Assembly (NCBI GenBank): GCA_030587525.1
Contig: JAUQYW010000211.1
Span: 1-23,768 of the forward strand
Reading direction: 5' to 3'
DNA: 23,768 nt
Origin: Candidatus Sigynarchaeota archaeon
Lineage (GTDB): Archaea; Asgardarchaeota; Lokiarchaeia; Sigynarchaeales; Sigynarchaeaceae
In this document: in pieces, positions 14,882-21,076 of the stretch
Layout: each line of letters begins with the position of its first letter
How positions within the stretch are numbered: position 1 is the stretch's first letter
Notes under the pieces: model-generated
Databases searched by the model: none
What the model was told of the DNA's origin: nothing
What the model saw: only the letters and a program-made list of their open reading frames with translations
Translations under genes and position numbers: made by a program

Positions 14882-16657
14882 ATGAAATCTTTAAGAAGGA
14901 GTGATATAATTCAAAAGATCATGAAGTGGACGTTTTTCAAGAGAAAACCATTCAAGTTTTTCCTCGCCTTGCTCATTCCTCTGGTAACTCTGCAGCTCAT
15001 CGGCCTTGCTTTCATGTTTGTTCTCCCAACGACGCACGATTTGGAGTTCGATTACATCGAATCCTATCATTTGCAAGGAAACTATGGCTGGTATGAAGGA
15101 TATGTAGAAGATTATTATGAACACGGGCATTATATCGCCGATTTTTCCGGAAGCGTGGCCCAAGTGCAAGCAACTGTATCCTGGGATTATTACGAATGGG
15201 ATGAAGGGACTCTTGCTAATCACACGACTCGGACGCACGATTATTCCTTTACCTATTCGACCACCGACGGGCATTACATTGCGGGTCATGACCAGGATTA
15301 CAACGTCACGGGCGAGAACGTCTGGTTCCACGTGCCCGGGGGTTTTTCCAAGGTACCATTGCACGATTGGTACCAGCTCGCGAACGGGAGCACGTCGTGC
15401 CGTATCCTCGATGATACCTTCGGGATCACCCAAAAAGTGCAAATCTGGGCTGGATATCTCTTGCCAGAAATGGCAATCAGGCTCTCGTCTATGGGGTCAT
15501 TCACGCATGGTCTCGAGTATGATAATATGGACGCGACGTTCACGGACACGTATTATTTCACGGAGCAAGGATACTTGGTTCAGAACTTTTATCACGAGGT
15601 GGCAACAGGCGTAGTTAATTATTATTCAAGCCAGTTCACTCTCGATTCGCAAACACATGTTCTCGGAGCGAGCTGGGGGCGTGAGCTCGATGGCATCACG
15701 TATTTCTGGACCTATTGGTTCGTGATCGTGCTCTTCGCGTTCATCACATACGGCTTGTACGAGCCGCTTCGATGGACACCGCGCCACATAAAAAGGGCCG
15801 GTAGCCGTTTAATTATCCAGAAAGGCACTCCTTCCGCGATGCAAACGACGATCGACACTCCTTATTCGTCAATACTCGATACCTTTATCGAGAGAGCCCG
15901 GCATTCGAAAAGTACCGTGATTTCCGTGCACGACAACACGTCAATCCTGGGCATGGGTGTCGTGGAGGCGGATCGCGTTTCTGGATTGTTTTTCGGGCCT
16001 GGTGACATCACGGATGCCATGGCAAAATACGCCGGCGTGCAATATGCCTTCGTCCAGGCCACGGACAAGTATACCTCGAAGATCACCGAGGTTTACGACG
16101 TCTACCAAATAAGCGGGGTAAACGAGAAGGTTTACACCACGGATGTGACGCTCATCAAGCCACTCGACAAGAAGTACGTCGATGCCACGATGAAGATGAT
16201 TGCTTCCGAGGATAGCGGAAGAACGATCGCCGCGCTTGCATCTTGGGTAAAGGATGCCCTCGAGACCGATATCGCGTTCGTCGCGACGATTCCCATTAAC
16301 GATGATTGGGCCCGGAGTATTTTGACCCAGGTCGGCTCCCGCAAGCTGATGCCGCAAATCGTCGGATCCGAGGCCATCATCGGAGTTGGTTTCGCGGCGA
16401 CTTCGGCAACAACGGGCTGGCTCTACGGGTTGTACGTGCATCCCGCCTTCAGGAACAAGGATATCGGCGAGAAACTCGCCGTTGCACGATTGTCAGCATT
16501 CAAGCAAATGGGCATCACCACGGCAATCACGGAAATCGCCGAGTGGAACGGCCCAGCGAAGAGCATCTATGCCCGGCTGGATGCTACCCCAGTCGGCAAG
16601 ATGGTGATGATCGGAAAAAAGCCGGCAAAGATCAAGGCAAAGGTGAGGCGGCATTGA
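14882..16657 (+). CDS. Two-pass membrane protein with outside sensor-like domain and cytoplasmic GNAT domain
   Basis: A 591-residue protein. A basic N-terminus (KRKPFK) leads into membrane segment 1 (about 24-50). A 220-residue outside domain (52-272) is rich in Tyr, His and Asp and carries three N-glycosylation sequons (N113, N141, N168). Membrane segment 2 (about 273-294) is followed by basic residues (RHIKRAGSR), which fixes the topology. The inside part ends in a GNAT fold: LIKPLDKKYVDATMKMI (about 424) begins it, LYGLYVHPAFRNKDIGEKLAVARL (about 515) is the acetyl-CoA region, and WNGPAKSIYARL is the late motif. Residues 320-420 may be a second, degenerate half. I infer a receptor whose outside domain controls acetylation inside the cell. 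An AAGGAG at 14896 lies within the frame, 19 bases before ATG 14921, so a later start is possible. Confidence 0.85.
   Translation: MKSLRRSDIIQKIMKWTFFKRKPFKFFLALLIPLVTLQLIGLAFMFVLPTTHDLEFDYIESYHLQGNYGWYEGYVEDYYEHGHYIADFSGSVAQVQATVSWDYYEWDEGTLANHTTRTHDYSFTYSTTDGHYIAGHDQDYNVTGENVWFHVPGGFSKVPLHDWYQLANGSTSCRILDDTFGITQKVQIWAGYLLPEMAIRLSSMGSFTHGLEYDNMDATFTDTYYFTEQGYLVQNFYHEVATGVVNYYSSQFTLDSQTHVLGASWGRELDGITYFWTYWFVIVLFAFITYGLYEPLRWTPRHIKRAGSRLIIQKGTPSAMQTTIDTPYSSILDTFIERARHSKSTVISVHDNTSILGMGVVEADRVSGLFFGPGDITDAMAKYAGVQYAFVQATDKYTSKITEVYDVYQISGVNEKVYTTDVTLIKPLDKKYVDATMKMIASEDSGRTIAALASWVKDALETDIAFVATIPINDDWARSILTQVGSRKLMPQIVGSEAIIGVGFAATSATTGWLYGLYVHPAFRNKDIGEKLAVARLSAFKQMGITTAITEIAEWNGPAKSIYARLDATPVGKMVMIGKKPAKIKAKVRRH
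16642..16648 (+). promoter_or_regulatory. Ribosome binding site deciding the TTG start at 16654
   Basis: GGTGAGG, five bases before a TTG whose last two bases are part of the upstream TGA stop (TTGA overlap). Its position argues for a coupled start here rather than the much longer open frame that begins inside the preceding gene. Confidence 0.6.
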
Positions 16658-17901
16658 AAAACATCGACGATTTCCAGACCATCACGAAACCTGAACCATC
16701 GCTCTCGTCGCAATTGCTGAAGGAGATTGACACGACCTTGCTCGAGGTGGAAACAAAGCATCGCGAGGTGAATCCCGTGCTGAAACACCTAGAGAAGTGG
16801 GTGAACATCTATCTCGGTCCAGGCACCGCGGAATTCCACGGGATGAAGGGCACGACGATCCCGGCGATCCGTGACGAGAACCGAAACGCGGTCATCCCTA
16901 GCCGATCGACCGAGATCGATGGCCGAACCTATTACTTGTCTATCAAGGGTTGCGGCGCCCACGAGGACATGTTTTTCGGCGACGTGCTCACGCCCGAGAA
17001 GATCGCTGCGGCTTGCCGCGAGCCTGCCCTCTTGCCTCGGGTAGCGCAGCTCCGAAATCCCTCCGGCTTCATCATGGCCGAGAGCTGGATGGGCGAAAGT
17101 CCGTACGGCGCTCAAGGTTCTCCGAATGCCCACGACGGCCTCGAGTTCTCGTCGCTCACTAAAAACGCGTCGATCAACGGGGCGTACATCTGCCCGGTTA
17201 TCGGCATCGTCCCGCTCGCCGGCATCATCGAGGATACCGCGAGAATGTTTTATTGGTTTCGGCAATACCCGAAACCTTTCTACCAGGAGATGCGCCTTGT
17301 ACCATCACGGATGCGACTCTACTTCGAATCCCCGCACGTGCTCGCCGATCCATCATCCGCTTTCGCCCAATTCCACGTCGACACGCCAAAGCAAGCCGAG
17401 CGATTCGAAATCAATTTTATAAAAAGCGGACTCTCGTTATTATCATTGTTTTTGCGATCTGCGCAGGAGAGAGACGGTAATATATCTGCATTGGCATATT
17501 ACGATATCTGGTTTGATAAAGATGCCATCGTGGCACCCGACGGCATCATCCATTTCGCTGACATCGAGGGCTTGGATTGGCGGACTGTTCCGTTGAAGCC
17601 CGTACAACAATGCCGTGAGCTTGTCCACTCGATCCAGCGAAAGGAATGGGACAAGCTGGTGTTTGAATTTCTGTTCGCGCTCGTCCAGATTGATGCTTAC
17701 AGGGCATTGCTCGATGGTCATACGTTCGATTGGGCGAAACAGCGGGAAAATTTGTCTTTTTTCATCCAGATGTCCATTGAGAAGGACCCGTTCTTGTACA
17801 CGCGTATCGTGGATGGCAGCTTGAACGCGTACGTTGAAAGCCCCACGTTCCCATCGATCGACCCCGTGGTCATCCCAATTATCCAAGGCGTGAAAATCTG
17901 A
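16654..17901 (+). CDS. Unrecognised 415-residue protein coupled to the membrane GNAT
   Basis: I do not recognise the family. The frame is open further upstream, but that part lies within the GNAT gene and gives Arg/His-rich shadow sequence. The TTG at 16654, with GGTGAGG five bases before it and a TTGA overlap with the upstream stop, is the convincing start. The protein has an amphipathic N-terminal helix (about 10-45), no signal peptide and no clear membrane segment. One stretch near the middle of the C-terminal half, encoded around 17494-17571 (YYDIWFDKDAIV, then DGIIHFADIEG), faintly recalls the catalytic-loop and metal-binding pattern of kinase-like phosphotransferases. The match is too weak to name a function. 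The next gene follows after 13 bases, so the three genes form one cassette. Confidence 0.87.
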   Translation: MKNIDDFQTITKPEPSLSSQLLKEIDTTLLEVETKHREVNPVLKHLEKWVNIYLGPGTAEFHGMKGTTIPAIRDENRNAVIPSRSTEIDGRTYYLSIKGCGAHEDMFFGDVLTPEKIAAACREPALLPRVAQLRNPSGFIMAESWMGESPYGAQGSPNAHDGLEFSSLTKNASINGAYICPVIGIVPLAGIIEDTARMFYWFRQYPKPFYQEMRLVPSRMRLYFESPHVLADPSSAFAQFHVDTPKQAERFEINFIKSGLSLLSLFLRSAQERDGNISALAYYDIWFDKDAIVAPDGIIHFADIEGLDWRTVPLKPVQQCRELVHSIQRKEWDKLVFEFLFALVQIDAYRALLDGHTFDWAKQRENLSFFIQMSIEKDPFLYTRIVDGSLNAYVESPTFPSIDPVVIPIIQGVKI

Positions 17902-17914
17902 GAGGAGAACAACC

Positions 17915-19399
17915 ATGCAAGCAAACAGAGCATTAGAAATCTTGAAGAGCATCCGGGAAAAACGGGACATTAAGGTTTCCGACGCCGAAGTCCAGGAATT
18001 GCAGAGCCGGGGCCTAATCCTGCCGGTGCAAGAAAGCCAGTACAACGAAAATGTTGTGCACGAGCTTGAAACGACCAAGGAAAAGTACAACGCCGTCGCA
18101 AATACCTTGCGATCGATGCAGAAAGACCTGCTCCTCGCGGAAACCGAGTTTTCCAAGCTATCATCTGTCACGAAGGCAGCAAGCCATCTCGGCGCGGGGG
18201 CCGGCGCGGCCATCAAGAAGCAGATCGCCATACTCAAGAAAAACATCGCCGCTCAAGAGAAACAAACGAATGAGATCAGGGACGCTATGCTTGCCATGAA
18301 CATGGAATACGAGAAACAGCAACTCGCGGTGAAGATCGACGGGTACCGGGTCATCCTGGTGCCGCTCGGTGCAGCGATGATCGATGAAATCGAAACGCGA
18401 CCACGCTATGCAACGGTCGAGCTCGCTGGCCTCTTGGATCTCACGAAACGCTTGGACATGCAATTCGCTTCCATTTTAACCCAGATCGAGATGTCGATGA
18501 AGGTATACAAGAAGATCACGTTCTGGATACCGTACCTCGTGAACATGGAACGCATAGATCTCGCCCCGACGTTCAACTTAGCTCTGACATTAGGTGCCGG
18601 AGGTGGGGAAGAAGATGACGAGGAGACCGACGTCGATCTCTTTGGGGAGTTGTTGACTCGATCAGTTGGACTCTACTCCGCGATCATGCAAGTATCAAGC
18701 TATGGCATGACGGGCAGCGCGATTTACAACGTGCTTGCCAAGAAGACATCGATCGCCTACGACATTCTGCCTGTTATCAAGTTCATCGAGGCGATTCTCT
18801 TGCGCGAGGGGCAGGTGGAGCATCAGAATTATCTTGGTCGATTGGCACGATTACTTGACCTGTCTGGCCCGAGCCGCATCCTTGCCCAAACTCCTGGAGA
18901 TCAAACCACGTATCAGCTGGCATATCCTAAGGAAGAGCTCGCCGCCTTACTGCTGCTAGCGTTTTCCCCGCAACCCGAGCGATTCGCGTTCTTCATGAAA
19001 AAATTCCAGTCGAACTTGAAGGACCGACCTGTCTTTGCAGCGATCGGCGCGTCATTCCCGTGGGAGCCAGAAGAGACCTGGGCAGTTTTAATCCGCGCGG
19101 AATCGAACATCTTGCGTGGACAAAGCGCGAAATTTATTCCCGAATTGCTGGAATACGCGTTCTCGCTCTCGATCAACACGGGAGTCTTGGCCACGGAAAA
19201 CAGCATCCCGTCTGCCTACCTTGAATGGTGGAGGCACCTGGTGATTCCCGCGATACAAGCCGTCCTCGCGTACGTGGTCGAGGAAGACTTGGAAAGCTTC
19301 ATCCAGGCACGCCCGTTCTCGTACATTACGGCGCCACGTGTATATGTACGAAGCTCGTTCCACCATCACCACTTCGGGCATTACCACCACGTGGGCTGA
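17915..19399 (+). CDS. Unrecognised coiled-coil protein with histidine-rich C-terminal tail
   Basis: A 494-residue protein of unknown family, third gene of the cassette. GAGGAG lies seven bases before the ATG. Residues 1-35 look like a short helical bundle. Residues 40-150 are strongly coiled-coil-like, rich in Glu, Lys, Gln and Ala, with a glycine/alanine break (HLGAGAGAAIKK) near 92-103. The rest looks helical, interrupted by an acidic linker (GGGEEDDEETDVD) near residue 230. The chain ends in SSFHHHHFGHYHHVG, with seven histidines in the last 12 residues, which could bind nickel, zinc, copper or haem. No membrane segment is convincing. The acidic linker and coiled coil suggest a scaffold or adaptor for the membrane acetyltransferase. 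That is inferred from gene order only. Confidence 0.88.
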   Translation: MQANRALEILKSIREKRDIKVSDAEVQELQSRGLILPVQESQYNENVVHELETTKEKYNAVANTLRSMQKDLLLAETEFSKLSSVTKAASHLGAGAGAAIKKQIAILKKNIAAQEKQTNEIRDAMLAMNMEYEKQQLAVKIDGYRVILVPLGAAMIDEIETRPRYATVELAGLLDLTKRLDMQFASILTQIEMSMKVYKKITFWIPYLVNMERIDLAPTFNLALTLGAGGGEEDDEETDVDLFGELLTRSVGLYSAIMQVSSYGMTGSAIYNVLAKKTSIAYDILPVIKFIEAILLREGQVEHQNYLGRLARLLDLSGPSRILAQTPGDQTTYQLAYPKEELAALLLLAFSPQPERFAFFMKKFQSNLKDRPVFAAIGASFPWEPEETWAVLIRAESNILRGQSAKFIPELLEYAFSLSINTGVLATENSIPSAYLEWWRHLVIPAIQAVLAYVVEEDLESFIQARPFSYITAPRVYVRSSFHHHHFGHYHHVG

Positions 19400-19420
19400 A
19401 ACGGGTTCAGAGGAATTGTT

Positions 19421-19457
19421 AAAAAAATATTGCTTTTTTTTATTATTCATTAAAAAA
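19421..19457. terminator. Bidirectional T-rich terminator region
   Basis: The 67-base gap between two convergent genes holds T8 on the + strand (19434-19441). On the minus strand it holds T7 and T6 (complement of A runs at 19421-19427 and 19452-19457). This serves both converging transcripts in the archaeal manner. Confidence 0.6.
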
Positions 19458-19466
19458 CGATGCAGA

Positions 19467-20993
19467 TCATTGCCTCGGTGTTTCGAGCACGACATCTTGC
19501 CGTCTCAGTTCAGCTTGCAGCTTCTTGATCTCGAGATTCCGCGGCTCGACCTTGCTCTTCACGCACAGCGCCGCAGCGATGCCCGACGCCTGGCTCACGA
19601 CGATCGCAACCGAAATGCCCCGGTGCGCGTTCAACGCGGTCAATCCCTCGTCGTTTTTGTCGGATTCCACGCTGACCGTCCGTGCACCGAATAACAAGCC
19701 GTCGATCTTCGCCGGGACGAGGACACGGTAGGGAACGTCGTAGCCGTATTCGGCTTCAACATTACCACGCCCGATATCATGACCACTCCCTCGCCCGATA
19801 ACATCATCGAACTTGGCGTGGCTATACACATCGTGTTTCGTGAGGGCATACAAGCCGATAGGAATTCTCGTCTCGCGAAAACCGATCTTAGCGACTGTGC
19901 GGTCCAGGAACGCTTTTTCCCAGCCCGGCAAGTACTGGTGCACGCGCGTTAGGATATGAGCCCCCTTGAGTTGATTAAGCTCGGCCTTCGAAACTAGCAT
20001 CGGGTCGACTTGCCGCCAGAGGAACTGGGGTCCTTCGATTGCAAAGTTTCCGAGGTACTTTGTCTCGCCACCGCACTCGACCTTGCGCGTGCGCACGGTC
20101 TTGAGCCAGAAGTAGATCAAGGGGACAGCGCCCGTTTTTTCGTATGCTTCAGCCAAATCAGGCTCCGTATCGAATGCCTTGTTGATGATATCTGCGAATC
20201 CACGTATGACGAATGTCTTGCCTTGCTTGACATGCTCCCAGATCTGCTTCTCGTCTTTCGGGTATAATATCTGGAAACTGTGACCCCAAATGCCTTCCTT
20301 GACGAACTTTTCAAGATCCACGTTGTCGACCCACACGTACGCTTGCATGGACATAGCTTGCGATTCGGGAATGATGACGGCATCTTTTCCCCCGATGTAC
20401 CATGCCATGTCGGCGAAGGCAGAGCAATCCACGATGATTTTTGCCTTGATCGCGCGCCGGCCATCGATTGTCTCGATGAATGCTCCCCGGCTAGCTGGAA
20501 AACCGGTTGCCGTGTCCAAGGGAAGTGCCCCCACCACTTTCGCGTGCAAGAGCACCACGACCCCGGCTTCCTCGCACATCTCGATCAGGACCAGCTGGAT
20601 GTCGTTCACGTCAAGGGGAATGTCGGCATGCGCCCTGCCATCGGGCACATCCTTGAACGGTGGCCCGCGACCGTCCAGCCAGTCCTTGAAGAGTGGGTCG
20701 CTGTGTCCCTTCTCGACGATGCGGCGTATCATCTCCTTCCCGATGCCGCGGGCAAGGACCTGCCCTTTATTGTTCGTGTACTCGCGGAATTCCCAGTGCA
20801 CGACCATACCACCAACGCTTTGCCCGCCAAGGTATCCTTCTTGTTCGACGAGCAACACTGTTGCATCCGGGTTCGCGCGCTTCGCAGCGACGGCGGCCGC
20901 AACGCCGGATTGGGAACCCCCAACGACGAGGATATCCACGTCTTTGAGAACCGGCACCTTTTTCGCCGGTTCCGTGATGAATTCTGTCACCAT
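19467..20993 (-). CDS. FAD-dependent oxidoreductase
   Basis: A 508-residue flavoprotein of the FAD_oxidored type. The N-terminal dinucleotide fold shows DILVVGGSQSGVAAAVAAKRA (Gly25, Gly26, Gly30) and the ribose-binding acidic residue Glu50 (VLLVEQEG), followed by YLGGQSVGGM. A second FAD contact is expected at the C-terminus, where KIDGLLFGARTVSVESD and QASGIAAALCVK match the family's final motif. The GGSQSG loop departs mildly from the usual GGGPAG. Cysteine content is low and no iron-sulfur motif is visible, so electrons probably leave through a partner. There is no membrane segment. The start is ATG 20993, without a good Shine-Dalgarno sequence; an inverted repeat lies immediately upstream. 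It follows the macroglobulin-like gene in the same direction after 83 bases. The substrate is unknown. Confidence 0.88.
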   Translation of the reverse strand: MVTEFITEPAKKVPVLKDVDILVVGGSQSGVAAAVAAKRANPDATVLLVEQEGYLGGQSVGGMVVHWEFREYTNNKGQVLARGIGKEMIRRIVEKGHSDPLFKDWLDGRGPPFKDVPDGRAHADIPLDVNDIQLVLIEMCEEAGVVVLLHAKVVGALPLDTATGFPASRGAFIETIDGRRAIKAKIIVDCSAFADMAWYIGGKDAVIIPESQAMSMQAYVWVDNVDLEKFVKEGIWGHSFQILYPKDEKQIWEHVKQGKTFVIRGFADIINKAFDTEPDLAEAYEKTGAVPLIYFWLKTVRTRKVECGGETKYLGNFAIEGPQFLWRQVDPMLVSKAELNQLKGAHILTRVHQYLPGWEKAFLDRTVAKIGFRETRIPIGLYALTKHDVYSHAKFDDVIGRGSGHDIGRGNVEAEYGYDVPYRVLVPAKIDGLLFGARTVSVESDKNDEGLTALNAHRGISVAIVVSQASGIAAALCVKSKVEPRNLEIKKLQAELRRQDVVLETPRQ

Positions 20994-20999
20994 GATGCA

Positions 21000-21022
21000 T
21001 TTTATGCGGTGATTGCATAAAA
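21000..21022. promoter_or_regulatory. 23-bp inverted repeat ahead of the FAD oxidoreductase gene
   Basis: Arms TTTTATGC and GCATAAAA, separated by seven bases, end six bases before the minus-strand start codon. T-rich sequence precedes it on the minus strand, so it could be an operator or promoter element. It is not followed by a T-tract on the minus strand, which argues against a hairpin terminator. Confidence 0.4.
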
Positions 21023-21052
21023 AAAGGATAGTTCTAGGGGAAAATATTTCGT

Positions 21053-21069
21053 AAAAAAATTAGGAAAAA
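21053..21069 (-). terminator. T-tract terminator after the macroglobulin-like gene
   Basis: On the minus strand, T5 and T7 runs follow the stop codon within 25 bases. This is consistent with archaeal termination before the FAD oxidoreductase gene. Confidence 0.45.
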
Positions 21070-21076
21070 CGCCCGA

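Noticed and set aside
16306..16653. N-terminal extension of 116 residues on the 415-residue orphan
   Set aside because: It lies entirely inside the GNAT-coding region and is Arg/His/Gly-rich as expected of an out-of-frame reading. The TTG at 16654 has its own ribosome site.
20280..21020. Long plus-strand frames opposite the FAD oxidoreductase gene
   Set aside because: They are antisense shadows of a strongly conserved flavoprotein, with no motif of their own.
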